Assembly (NCBI GenBank): GCA_963575745.1 | Contig: CAUYUJ010000337.1 | Location: forward strand, 60,001 to 124,000 | Length of the DNA stretch: 64,000 bases | Direction of reading: 5' to 3' | DNA from: Prorocentrum cordatum | Lineage: Eukaryota > Sar > Dinophyceae > Prorocentrales > Prorocentraceae | In this document: positions 1 to 9,840 of the stretch, one piece after another | Numbering within the stretch: position 1 is the first letter of the stretch | How the letters are laid out: each line of letters starts with the position of its first letter | Program-made: the position numbers and the translations under genes | Notes under the pieces: generated by a model | Told to the model about the DNA's origin: nothing | Seen by the model: only the letters and a program-made list of their open reading frames with translations | The model's database searches: none

Positions 1-430
1 TCCTCCTCCTCCTCCTCCTCCTCCTCCTCCGCCTGATCTTCCCCGCCATCCTCCCCCAAGTGTTTCCCGAAGGGTTTCAAAACGGTTGGGGGAACACATG
101 GTCCGATAGCTTGGCGGAGTTCTTGCCACAACGCTCGGCCACATGGGCGATTCTAGAAGGCAGGGGGCGACGGTGATTCGCCGTAGGCGTCTTCGATAGC
201 ATGGACTGGGATCAGTTTCGGACTGGATCTGGTGCGGAAGATGATCGAGCGACTATGCGGAAGTGTCGAGCTTTGCGTGCATCGCGACTTCTTGATGACG
301 AAATACATCGTCAGGCGACGCCCTGGAGGCTAGCCCTCCCACTCTGCCGCACCAGAGGATTTTAGAGGGTCCGGAACACCCACTAGACTACACACAAACA
401 CCCAACGGCCCACACAAACACTCTGTTGGG
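1..430. other. window edge: CTC repeat then unassigned sequence
   Basis: The first 30 bases are a perfect (CCT)n tract. The rest to about 430 is mixed-composition sequence in which I see no gene, RNA or repeat that I can name. Confidence 0.6.
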
Positions 431-738
431 TGTCCCAGGAGGGGTCTGGGGGGTGGGGGTCCCGGGAGGGGGGGCCCGGCGATCGTGACCTCCCCCCCCC
501 GGGGGGGCCCCCGTGGACAAGGGAGGGGGACAGGGGGGCCGGTTCCCTCGTGCGCAGGGGAACTCAGAACCCCTCCACTCGCCTGCCCTCTGTGGACAAC
601 GGGACTACCATCCCCCATCTCCTCCCGGACCCCCCGCAGCAGGCACCCTCCTCACCCTTTACCTGCTGTTGCGGGGTGCTGCGTGTCTTCCAACATGCCT
701 CCAGGAGGCCTCGGATCTGCTCCGAGGCGGCTCCAAGT

Positions 739-1345
739 GGCCGTGGAGATTCCCCAGAAGTCCTTCAAGAGGCCCCCCAACAGAGCCCAATGGGCTTCCA
801 AGAGAGCCCCAAGAAGGGCTTCAGAGCGTCAGCGTCGTCGTCGTCGCCGCCGCCGTCGCCGCCGTCGTCGTCGTCGTTGTCCTCCTTCAGGGTCGGCGGC
901 ACCAGCCGCAAGACTTTCCCAATCCTCCTCCTCCTCCTCCTCCTCCTCCTCCTCCTGCTGCTCCTCCTCCTCCTCCTCCTCCTCCTCCTCCTCCTCCTCC
1001 TTCTCCTCCTCCTACTGCTCTGGCCGTGGAGATTCCCCAGAAGTCCCCCCAGAGGCCCCCCAACAGAGCCCAATGGGCTTCCAAGAGAGCCCCAAGACGG
1101 GCTTCAGAGCGTCAGCGTCGTCGTCGCCGCCGCCGCCGTCGCCGCCGTCGTCGTCGTCGTCCTCCTTCAGGGTCGGCGGCACCAGCCGCAAGACTTTCCC
1201 AATCCTCCTCCTCCTCCTCCTCCTCCTCCTCCTCCTCCTCCTCCTCCTCCTCCTCCGCTCCTCCTCCTCCTCCTCCTCCTCCTCCTCCTCCTGCTCCTCC
1301 TCCTCCTCCTCCTCCTCCTCCTCCTCCTCCTCCTCCTACTCCTCC
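739..1345. repeat. 283-bp tandem duplication carrying CGTCGT and TCC microsatellites
   Basis: A segment beginning with the phrase GTGGAGATTCCCCAGAAGTC at 743 recurs at 1,026, an offset of 283 bp. Each copy holds a run of GTCGTC/GCCGCC triplets followed by the phrase GGCACCAGCCGCAAGACTTT and a long TCC/CTC tract (about 925-1,018 and 1,203-1,345). The three plus frames therefore read as poly-Leu, poly-Ser and poly-Pro. This is a tandemly duplicated microsatellite block, not a protein gene. Confidence 0.85.
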
Positions 1346-1769
1346 TCCTCCGCCTTCTCCGTTGCCGCCCCTCGCGCATCGCGCGCGGGTCAGGTTCGCG
1401 GACCTCCAGAGAGGCCCAACGAGGCCTCGGGATGCCGTGCGAGGGGCGCTGGAGGCCGCAACCTCGCGAGGCTCGTGGAAGGGCCCCCCCCCCATCGAAG
1501 GCCGACGCGGTGGTGCCAGTGGAGCCCCTCCCGAAGACGGGCGAAGTCCCGCGGGCGTTCTCGACCAGGACGGCGCGCACGCAGTTGTTTCGGGAACGTG
1601 ACTCCGAGGCGGCCCTTTTAACGGTAGTCCCCAAAAGCGAGCGGAGGAGGGAGACCTTGATGAAGGGCATCAAACCCGAGAGTTGGGAAGGCCTCCCGAC
1701 GCCGTGCTCCTCGAGGCTCGGCGTCACGGACGATGCCGCTCAGCGGCTGGGCATGGTCTCCGTAGACTA

Positions 1770-2860
1770 ACGTTGTAGAACCTTCTGCCAACACGTCGAG
1801 CTTTGAATCGTCCTCTGTCGCTGCAGCATCGCCCCCGACCCTGGACATGTGCCGCTCTCGGGGCCTCTCGTCGCTGCGATGATGCTTCGGCTGGGCTGAC
1901 AGTGCCCTGGGCTCCCGCACCGCTCTGTGCTCGCTTGCGCTCGCTATCCTCTATCCTGCCGCTCTTGCATCCCTTAGTCCCGTCTCGGCGCGCCGCATCA
2001 TGGGCTCGCGACTCCTCCTCTTCCTCCGCCCCCGAGCGCGTGCGCCCGCGCAGCCACTGGCCGGCTCTCGCGGATGCCCCGGAACCATGGACTCCAGCGC
2101 GTCGCAGTGGGCCGACAGCGCCTGCACCTGCGCGCGCATCAGCATGATCTGCCTCCTGGGTGGGGGAGGGGGGTACGGAGCCTGGACAGTGCGGGCGAGA
2201 AATAGATCCATACCCATGGCGCCTCGGGATTTTAGGGAAGGGGTGCCAAAAATCCGAGACGCGGTGGACGTGCATAAAACATCTGGTCTCTCCAGAAGCC
2301 ACATTTCTACTCCCATCCACTGCGCCTCGGGCTTGCAAGTAAGGGGGTATGAAAATGCGCGACGCAATCGAAATGGACATAGATATTGCCCGCAGACCTG
2401 CTCGCGTCGCGAATAAATCACGACCGGGGATTTCCGGCCGATTTCGGCCATCAAGGGCCCTCATTGGGGTCAATAGGCGAACGACGAAATTTGAGTTGGG
2501 GCGAACGAAGGATTTTTGTCACTCCAGCCGAGAAAGCTTTCAGGGCAAACCATGAAACCGATCTGTAGGCGGGCCAAGAGACTGTCCTGCTCTGAAGCAA
2601 GAAAGGAGGCCCCATCTCGCCGTTCGGAATCCCCTCTCGCCGTTCCAGCCCGTCGAATCGCCTGCTGCAATTCGAAACCCGGGATGGCTGGGAAGAAATA
2701 TCAACAGGAGCTGAGGGGGCGCGCCCAAGTGCGCGCGACGGCGGCGATTGCGCCGAAGAGACTTGAAGGGGCCCCAGGACACACAAATAAATACACACAA
2801 ATAAAAAGATTCCCCATATGTTCGCATATGTTATGGGTTTTCGTCTTCCCCCCCCCACTT
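1770..2860. other. unassigned spacer, possible minus-strand exon near 1,950-2,165
   Basis: There is no recognisable gene. On the minus strand a pyrimidine-rich CCCCCACCCAG lies just before GAGGCAGATCATG (about 2,145-2,165). It could be a 3' splice site opening an exon that reads QIMLMRAQVQALSAHCDALE, a plausible amphipathic helix. There is no homology call and no confirmed downstream donor. Confidence 0.2.
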
Positions 2861-2999
2861 CCCATATTACCTAACAGCGAAGACTGATAGGTGTCTAGTG
2901 GTCTCAAAAAATAACATCATGACTCCCCAGGGGGGTCTGGGCAGATGCTGGACGGGTGCCGCGGGAATCCAGGGACTCCTGCGGGAATCCGGGGATTCC

Positions 3000-3365
3000 T
3001 TTTTTAGCCAACAGTAACGCACTTCGTGGTTTTCGAGTTCCCAGAACTCCATTCCTGGGCATGATTTTGAATGCCCAGAGCCAACTGTAGGCCACTTCGT
3101 GTTCTTCGCGTTCCCAGAACTCCTTTCATGGGCATGATTTTGATTGCCCGGAGCCAACTGTAGGCCACTTCGTGGTCTTCGAGTTCCCAGAACTCCATTC
3201 CTGGGCATGATTCTGAATGCCCGGAGCCAACTGTAGGCCACTTCGTGGTCTTCGAGTTCCCAGAACTCCATTCCTGGGCATGATTTTGAATGCCCGGAGC
3301 CAACTGTAGGCCACTTCGTGTTCTTCGAGTTCCCAGAACTCCATTCCCGGGCCACATTTTGAATG
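3000..3365. repeat. 73-bp minisatellite, about five copies
   Basis: The phrase CCCAGAACTCC recurs with starts spaced exactly 73 bp apart (AGAAC at 3,043, 3,116, 3,189, 3,262 and 3,335). The unit includes GAATGCCCGGAGCCAACTGT and CCACTTCGTG. Since 73 is not a multiple of three, each minus-strand frame reads the unit in rotating phase. The long minus ORFs here are therefore an artefact. Confidence 0.9.
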
Positions 3366-5125
3366 CTGAGGGATGCTGAGGCTGAGGCAGGCTGAGGCTG
3401 AGGCACGCTGAGGCTGAGGCCGAGGCTGAAGGCAGACTGGGGCCGAGGCTGAGGCAGGCTGAGGCTGAGGCTGAGGCAGGCTGAGGCTGAGGCAGGCTGA
3501 GGCAGGCTGAGGCTGAGGCTGAGGTGATCAGGCTGAGGCTGAGGCAGGCTGAGGCTGAGGCCGAGGCTGACGGCAGACTGAGGCTGAGGCTGAAGCAGGC
3601 TGAGGCTGAGGCAGAGGCAGGCTGAGGCTGAGGCTGAGGCAGGCTGATGCTGAGGCAGGCTGAGGCTGAGGCTGAGGCTGATGCAGGCGAGGCTGAGGCA
3701 GGCTGAGGCTGAGGCTGAAGGCAGACTGAGGCTGAGGCTGAAGCAGCTGAGGCGAGGCTGAGGCAGGCTGAGGCTGATGCAGGCTGAGGCTGAGGCTGAG
3801 GCAGGCTGAGGCTGAGCTGAGGCAGGCTGAGGCTGAGCTGAGGCAGGCTGAGGACTGAGGGCTGGGACTTGCGACTGCCATTAGCCCGCTGCGACTGTCA
3901 TCGGCGAATGCGGACTTGCCCGCTGAGGCTGACAGGCTGAGGCCGAGGCTGAAGGCAGACTGAGGCTGAGGCTGAAGCAGACTGAGGCTGAGGCTGAGGC
4001 AGGCTGAGGCTGAGGCTGAGGCAGGCTGATGCTGAGGCAGGCTGAGGCTGAGGCTGAGGCTGATGCAGGCTGAGGCTGAGGCAGGCTGAGGCTGAGGCCG
4101 AGGCTGAAGGCAGACTGAGGCTGAGGCTGAAGCAGGCTGAGGCTGAGGCTGAGGCAGGCTGAGGCTGAGCCTGAGGCAGGCTGAGGCTGAGGCAGGCTGA
4201 GGCTGAGGCTGAGGCTGATGCAGGCTGAGGCTGAGGCAGGCTGAGGCTGAGGCCGAGGCTGAAGGCAGACTGAGGCTGAGGCTGAAGCAGGAGGCTGAGG
4301 CTGAGGCAGATGCAGGCTGAGGCTGAGGCAGGCTGATGCTGAGGCAGGCTGAGGCTGAGGCTGAGGCTGATGCAGGCTGAGGCTGAGGCAGGCTGAGGCT
4401 GAGGCCGAGGCTGAAGGCAGACTGAGGCTGAGGCTGAAGCAGGCTGAGGCTGAGGCTGAGGCAGGCTGAGGCTGAGGCTGAGGCAGGCTGATGCTGAGGC
4501 AGGCTGAGGCTGAGGCTGAGGCTGATGCAGGCTGAGGCTGAGGCAGGCTGAGGCTGAGGCCGAGGCTGAAGGCAGACTGAGGCTGAGGCTGAAGCAGGCT
4601 GAGGCTGAGGCTGAGGCAGGCTGAGGCTGAGGCTGAGGCAGGCTGATGCTGAGGCAGGCTGAGGCTGAGGCTGAGGCTGATGCAGGCTGAGGCTGAGGCA
4701 GGCTGAGGCTGAGGCCGAGGCTGAAGGCAGACTGAGGCTGAGGCTGAAGCAGGCTGAGGCTGAGGCTGAGGCAGGCTGAGGCTGAGGCTGAGGCAGGCTG
4801 AGGCTGAGGCAGGCTGAGGCTGAGGCTGATGCAGGCTGAGGCTGAGGCTGAGGCTGGGCGAGGCTCGAGGCTGAAGGCAGATTGAGGCTAAGGCTGAAGC
4901 AGGCTGAGGCTGAGGCTGAGGAGGCTGAGGCTGAGGCTGAGGCAGGCTGATGCTGAGGCAGGCTGAGGCTGAGGGCTGAGGCTGATGCAGGCTGATGGCT
5001 GAGGCAAGGCTGAAGGCTGAGGCCGAGGCTGAAGGCAGACTGAGGCTGAGGCTGAGGCTGAGGCTGAGGCTGAGGCTGAGGCAGGCTGAGGCTGAGGCTG
5101 AGGCAGGCTGAGGCTGAGGCTGTGA
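3366..5125. repeat. GAGGCT hexanucleotide satellite
   Basis: About 1.75 kb of (GAGGCT)n, interspersed every few units with GAGGCAGGCT, GATGCAGGCT and GAAGGCAGACT variants. Higher-order repetition of roughly 190-220 bp is visible from about 4,080 to 4,860. The minus strand reads as Ser-Ala/Pro-Gln/Leu-Ser repeats. Not a gene. Confidence 0.95.
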
Positions 5126-5232
5126 CTGCGACTGCCGTTGCCGCTGCGACTGTCATCGCGAATGCGACTACGACTGCGAGAATAGCAGAATTCTACAACT
5201 GGATTCTCATCTGAATCTGAATCTTAAGGGGA
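5126..5232. repeat. conserved tail of repeat unit 1, left of the LTR insertion
   Basis: Sequence from GCGACTGCCGTTGCCGCTGC to TTAAGGGGAATGC is repeated almost base for base at 16,650-16,749. There it runs uninterrupted into TTCCAGATATTC. This defines the pre-insertion sequence for the copia element. Confidence 0.85.
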
Positions 5233-5236
5233 ATGC
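5233..5236. repeat. target-site duplication ATGC (left)
   Basis: ATGC directly precedes the 5' LTR and is repeated directly after the 3' LTR (14,928-14,931). The empty paralogous site at 16,740-16,760 has a single copy. Because the LTR ends in A and the target is AATGC, a 5-bp duplication cannot be excluded. Confidence 0.75.
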
Positions 5237-5367
5237 TGTCCCGAAAGTCTCCGTGGACCCGGACCCGGGGGCCACAGGGTCCTGGTGGACCCTTCCTCTC
5301 CTCTCTCGACTTTCCCCCCTCCGTGTCGCTTCGGGTTTAGCCTAGGGATAGGGCTCGGCGTGCCTCT

Positions 5368-5388
5368 CCGTAGCCCTTTGGGCTTAGC
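5368..5388 (+). promoter_or_regulatory. spliced-leader-like motif in the LTR
   Basis: CCGTAGCCCTTTGGGCTTAG matches the dinoflagellate spliced-leader exon, as I recall it (CCGTAGCC, then ATTTTGGCTCAAG), at about 16 of 21 positions, including the first eight. It is also a hairpin (TAGCCC, loop TTT, GGGCTTA). The same 21-mer occurs in the 3' LTR at 14,822-14,842. Kinship with the leader is an inference; the shared hairpin could be convergence. Confidence 0.35.
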
Positions 5389-5410
5389 GACCCCGTTCCC
5401 ATGTGCTGTG

Positions 5411-5416
5411 TATAAA
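5411..5416 (+). promoter_or_regulatory. TATA box in 5' LTR
   Basis: TATAAA sits 58 bp before the LTR end, a normal promoter position for a short copia LTR. The copy in the 3' LTR is at 14,865-14,870. Host dinoflagellate promoters are reported to lack TATA boxes, so this is probably the element's own signal. Confidence 0.6.
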
Positions 5417-5474
5417 GGCTCCCCCTCGCCCTTTCGATCTTTCCTCCCGCCGTGTGCCACACAGTGTCGGACAA

Positions 5475-5486
5475 TGGTAGCGGAGC
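5475..5486 (+). other. primer-binding site, initiator tRNA-Met type
   Basis: TGGTAGCGGAGC begins one base after the 5' LTR. It resembles the TGGTATCAGAGC primer-binding site complementary to the 3' end of initiator tRNA-Met that is usual in copia elements (10 of 12 by recall). Confidence 0.7.
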
Positions 5487-7560
5487 TGATGGTGAGGGGC
5501 AGCAGGGGAGCCTGAGGACCAGCACGGCCAGAACGGAGGGAGCTCACGCCGGACAAACTGCCAGCACCCAGACCGACAGTGCGGGCCAGGACCCGTGGAC
5601 GGCTAGTGCTCAGTGGTGGTCTGGATGGACGCCAGACGGCTGGCGCGCGGCAGGCTCATGGCAGTGGGTTCCCACTGCGGGGGCGAGCCCAGCCGCAGAC
5701 CCAGCCGCGACGACTGGCGCGGGGGCGCCGGCGACTGGCGAGACCGACGGGACGGACGCATGGCAGGGGTGGCGCGATCGAGGTGACCGTGATTGGAGCT
5801 CAGGGACATGGACGACTCCGAATCGTGACTTCGGCGCGCCCCCAGTTTGGCTAGGGTATGAGCACCTCGACGTTTACAAGAGCAACATCCGTGCGTGGTC
5901 AAATCGTACGGGATACGCAAAGGAGGTGCAAGCAGGGAAGATACTTGAGACGCTGCCCGTAGACATTCAGCTGAAATTCAAGTTGATTCGCACGACTCTC
6001 GATGTCAGAGCAGGCGCCGAGCTTCTTTTAAACCATCTGGCGGTGCTGAATGGAGAACGGCCGGGAGACAAAGAACGCGAAGCTCACAACTTGGCGCTGT
6101 TCGACTATGGCATCCGCCGAGACGAGAGCATCACTGACTACGTCTTGAGGCGCGACGCCCAGCTGGCACAGGCTGAATCGTTCGGGCTGTCTCTACCGGA
6201 CAATGTGAAAGCTAGGTTCCTGGAGGAAGGAGCTAACCTGAGTCCGCAGAATCTCATCAACCTTCGAACTCTTGCGGCGGGAGATCGGAGTGCGACAGCA
6301 GTTAGACAGGCCTTGCTCAAGCTTGACGTGCGAGAGCGAGGGGTACTGCCAGGTGCCAAGGTGACGGGCGGCAAAACCTACGTAGAGCAGGAAACGAACG
6401 AGGAGGTGCTGCCGCCGCCCTCGCCGTGGGTCTCGGACGTTGACGTGTCGACGTACTTTGAGGACGTGGACGACAGTTTCGAGCTGCTCGAGGACGACGC
6501 GAAGGTGTTCTTAGAGGCGCTCGACGACCAGGATCTAGATGAGTCCGACCTCATGCCCGTGCTGGCGGCCATTATCGAAGAGAAGATCGGCAAGGAGAAA
6601 CGTCGTACGTGGACGGAAGCACGCAAGATGAAAGCTACCCGTCGAGTGGATCGTGAGTTCTTCGATCGTCGCCGCGCCGCCCGCCCAGGATACAAGCGCA
6701 TCACCTCCGTTGACCTGAAGAAGAAGACTCGGTGCGCTAACTATGGCGAGCGTGGTCACTGGGCCGAGGACTGCCGGAAACCCTACAGGTCCAAGTCTGA
6801 TCGGCTCGCGGGAGAGAAGAAGGAATCGGTGGCTGCTGCGACGAAAGGTTCTTCGAGCTGGTCGGGCTACGCCTTCATGAGCGCGGAGGACGACCCTACA
6901 TTCCTGGAGAACGTGCAGTTGACGAAGCTCGAGATGGCGGCCGACTGCGTCGAGAGTGTGACGGCTGATCTTTGTACCGCTGGTTTCGCCTCGGATCCGG
7001 TCGACTGGCGCTCAACGGGCACGTGGGCGACCTTCTCTGTCGAGGAGTGGGTTGGTCTGGTCAGTGGGAAGACGGTGCCCGAGCTGAATGTAAGGAACAT
7101 GAGGGATCACGGACTCGTCGACACCGCTGCTGGGCAGGCACTCGTCGGGACGCCGGACATCGAGATCCTGCGGGAGGCCTTCAAGCAGAGAGGCTACCAT
7201 GTGCACATCGACTGGACGCCCGTGCAGGGCAGGAGGGCCTCGGGTATAGGCGGGTCTGCCGAGCCCGTTGGCCGCGCCTGGGTCCCGTGCTCTCTGGCGG
7301 GGTTCGGGTTTATCGAGTTTCTGATCCTCGAGGGCCAGGTGCCGCCGATACTTCCAGCGAAGTTTCTCGAGATGATCGAGGCGAACATTGACCTGGTCAG
7401 CGACGTGATGACCGTCACGGACTGCGGGGAGCGCGTGGGGAGGAGCCTCTTCCGCCACCCATCTGGTCACAGGTCCGTCTCGCTGATCCACTGCGCCCCC
7501 GAGCACTTCCGCGTCCCGTCGCAGCTGCTGATGAGCTTGCCACGGGGATGCTCGACGGGG
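5476..7560 (+). CDS. gag-PR: copia gag and aspartic protease (frame 1)
   Basis: Open frame 1 leads out of the LTR through a Gly/Trp-rich N-terminus into a gag-like core (WLGYEHLDVYKSNIRAWS at about 5,850 on), an acidic stretch (about 6,440-6,550), a zinc knuckle and a retropepsin site VDTAAGQALVG with the catalytic Asp at 7,120-7,122. The knuckle reads CANYGERGHWAEDC (from 6,733). The second Cys of the C-x2-C-x4-H-x4-C pattern is Tyr (TAT at 6,742-6,744), which should weaken zinc binding. There is no in-frame ATG upstream of the gag core (the first is near 6,552), so the true start is unclear. The frame stays open to 9,228, but after about 7,560 the protein-like signal moves to frame 2. Confidence 0.8.
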
Positions 7561-7699
7561 CTGCCTCAGGACTGCACGGGGAAGGGCAGTGAGAGCGCGA
7601 ATCCGTTGGCCCAGTCAGCCCTCCTCTCCTTTCTCGCTCGCTCGAGGCCTCCAGGAGCTCTTGGGACTTCGGGAAAGGGTGTCTCGGGGTCTCCTGGGG

Positions 7700-8857
7700 A
7701 CAGCGGGTCCGTAGATTGCCTGGTTCGAGAGCGAGACTCAGCCTCTGACCGGCCCAACTCGCGCCGAGAGTTTCGGCCATTTGATGATCAAGAAGCTCGG
7801 CAAGAAGAACATGCAGCGCAAGCCGAGGACGCTGGGCTCGATCGTCGAGAGCGACACCGACATGTCCGGTTCCGAGTGGCAGGCGCTTCCGGAGACGATC
7901 GAGGCGGCTCTCGAGGCGGACGCGATGACGCAGCAGGAGGAGATCGAGTTCCGCAGCGGCCAGCTCAACCTACCGAAGTACCAGTACAAGTGGCGCCACT
8001 GGTTTCTTCGCCTGACGTGCGTGGACCTGGTGCTCAAGACGATGAAGGCGATGGTCCAGCGTCTGCCCAAGAGTTTCACGGAGTCGTTCCCGTCCGAGAT
8101 GTGCAAGCACCCGCTGTGGGCACGCAAGCCGGGCTCGAATCCGATGTCGGTGTGCGAGCACTGTCGCCAGTGTGCACAGCGGCTGTGGTGCCGCGACAGG
8201 ACGGCGGAGGAGCTGTTCGACGCGCAGCGCCGGAAGCACGAGAAGGCGACGGCGAAGGTTCAGAGGACCGAGGCGAAGGAGAAGGCCGCGCAGATGCTCG
8301 AGGACTACAAGAACGGCCGGTTCGAGGCGCTGCCTCCGGACCCCTGGACGCCAGGCCCAGAGCCACAGAGGGCCAGGCGCGTGGTATCGGGCTCGGGATC
8401 GACGGCGGTGATCTCGGCCGCGGGGATCCCTCCGTGCCCGCAGAACCTGTTCGTGCCGATCGCCGAGGGGTACGTTCCCTACAAGCACCCGCCTCCGGTG
8501 AAGCAGGAGGGCGCTCCGCCGAGTGCGGCCGCGGGCGCGACGCCCAAGCCGCCAGGGCCCTCGGCCTCCCGACCGATGACGGTCACGGAGATGCAGACGG
8601 CGCTCAGCGACATGAAGATCTGCATCAACACCCAGGCTCGCAGCAACGAGAGGATCTGGGAGCGTGTCCGGGAGTTCGTCAACTCGGAGAGGGCCGCGAG
8701 GGGCACCCAGCCGCCGCCGACGTTCACGGACGAGGACCTGGCGAGGCTGGCCTCCATGATGATGCGGATCCAGAGCATCCAGGGGGCCGGCTCGGCGTCG
8801 GGGTCTCAGGGCCCGCAGGCTCTTCCAGGCTCGCCGCCGAGGAGGGCGACGAGGTGA
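7700..8857 (+). CDS. copia polyprotein linker segment (frame 2)
   Basis: This segment reads protein-like in frame 2 while gag-protease upstream and integrase downstream are in frame 1. It includes HLMIKKLGKKNMQRKPRTL near 7,770 and a Cys-containing stretch CKHPLWARK...CEHCRQCAQRLW (about 8,103-8,190). From memory, similar Cys/His segments lie between protease and integrase in dinoflagellate copia polyproteins. A charged coiled region (about 8,220-8,310), a Pro-rich linker and a final helical part follow. It ends at TGA 8,855-8,857. The frame change on each side implies indels or programmed shifts. Confidence 0.6.
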
Positions 8858-9228
8858 TGCAGGCTTTAGGAGCTCTAAGGGCTGCCAGCAGCTGGCGGCA
8901 GAGGTCGCTGCCGAGATCCCAGGATATGTTTGCCAGGAGCGTTCAGGTTTACCACTCGAGGCCCAGGCGAGAAGACAAAGCGTTTGGGTCCGGAAAGGTC
9001 CAGGGCCTCTGGGACTCCAGGGAAAAGCGTTTTCTGGGTTCGACCGACCTTCCGTCCAGGGTCGACTGGATTAGGACGCCAGTCGAAGGTACCCTCCACT
9101 CCTCTTTCTTTCTTGCTCTCTCTATCGAGCGTTGCGGCGGCAAGGCGCCAGCCTGTCTTATTCCTCCTCGTGCACGTTGGGTTGAGATTTGCAGTTGCGA
9201 CGGCAGGGTGTTTTTGAGCCGGCCCTAG

Positions 9229-9840
9229 GCGGCCGCCACCAGCGAAGAAATCGACGAAGCTCTGCCCCTCTCGTGTCAGGCTCCAGGGGCTCCTGAGATC
9301 ACTTTCTGGCTCGATCCAGGCACTAAGGAGGACGAGAGGAGAGGTGAGGAGAGTGAGGAGGAGGAGGAGGAGGAGGAGGACGTGGGGGCCTCAGCGGTCA
9401 AGGAGGGTCTCAATTACGTGATCGAGGATCGCTTCGCGGCCGCAGCCTTAGCCGATGCAGTCCCGGAAGCCCTCACGAACATCACGGTTCCACGCAAAGT
9501 ACGAGAAGAATCGGCGCGGGTCCTAGGGGGCGCTGGCCTCAGATCAGGCCGGCGGCTCAGAACCAGGGAGCTTCAGCAGGCAGAGCGCCAAAGGGGGGGA
9601 ACCTTAGCTATGGAGGTGTTCTCGAGGCCCCGGGTGGCCCCGCTGCTGGAGAAGAAAGGGTACGAGGTCTCCTCAGCCTCGGACGTCCTGACAGGACAGG
9701 ATCTCAGCACGCCTCGAGGCCGCAGCGAGCTGTGGCGGCGGATCGAGGCCGACGAGCCACTGGTGATTACTATGTCCCCGGTCTGTAAGGCTTTCAGTAT
9801 ATCGAGGGTTCCGTTCTGGGACACTATGGACCGAGTCTAG
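9229..9840 (+). CDS. copia polyprotein segment before integrase (frame 1), ending in TAG
   Basis: Frame 1 resumes after TAG at 9,226-9,228. An acidic Glu run (about 9,340-9,380) is followed by a domain with MEVFSRPRVAPLLEKKGYEV, an SASDVLTGQDL turn and ITMSPVCKAFS. The pattern of SPxC-FS after a helical Arg/Glu-rich stretch is one I recall in polyproteins of dinoflagellate copia elements; its function is unknown to me. The frame stops at TAG 9,838-9,840, but the same frame continues at once with LVEEEQKGLEYMH, so this TAG interrupts a continuous domain. Confidence 0.55.
   Translation, partial: AAATSEEIDEALPLSCQAPGAPEITFWLDPGTKEDERRGEESEEEEEEEEDVGASAVKEGLNYVIEDRFAAAALADAVPEALTNITVPRKVREESARVLGGAGLRSGRRLRTRELQQAERQRGGTLAMEVFSRPRVAPLLEKKGYEVSSASDVLTGQDLSTPRGRSELWRRIEADEPLVITMSPVCKAFSISRVPFWDTMDRV

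Larger units (their letters stand above)
5237..5473 (+). repeat. 5' LTR of copia element
   Basis: 237 bp, beginning TGTCCCGAAAG and ending GTGTCGGACA, with TGTCC/GGACA as short terminal inverted repeats. A TATAAA lies at 5,411-5,416, which would place the start of R about 25-30 bp downstream. It differs from the 3' LTR by one missing C near the start and one C/T substitution in GTGCCTCTCC. A spliced-leader-like 21-mer lies at 5,368-5,388. Confidence 0.93.

Noticed and set aside
430-1770. 446-codon plus ORF of poly-Leu/Pro/Ser and its overlapping frames
   Set aside because: Translation of TCC and CGTCGT microsatellites in a tandem duplication; all frames are open for the same reason.
3000-3365. 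CRISPR array
   Set aside because: Direct repeats are contiguous with no spacers, and the context is eukaryotic.
2904-3406. Minus-strand ORFs encoding FWELEDHEVAYSWLR-like repeats
   Set aside because: The 73-bp period rotates the frame each unit, so no constant protein repeat exists.
3528-5156. 542-codon minus ORF of Ser-Ala/Pro-Gln repeats
   Set aside because: Reads the GAGGCT satellite; every frame of a 6-bp repeat without stop is open.
7560-9228. C-terminal part of the long frame-1 ORF after protease
   Set aside because: Arg/Gly/Ala-rich shadow; the protein-like reading is in frame 2 until 8,857.
9226-9228. TAG as evidence for recoded amber codons
   Set aside because: It ends a frame that is not the coding frame upstream, so it says nothing about recoding.
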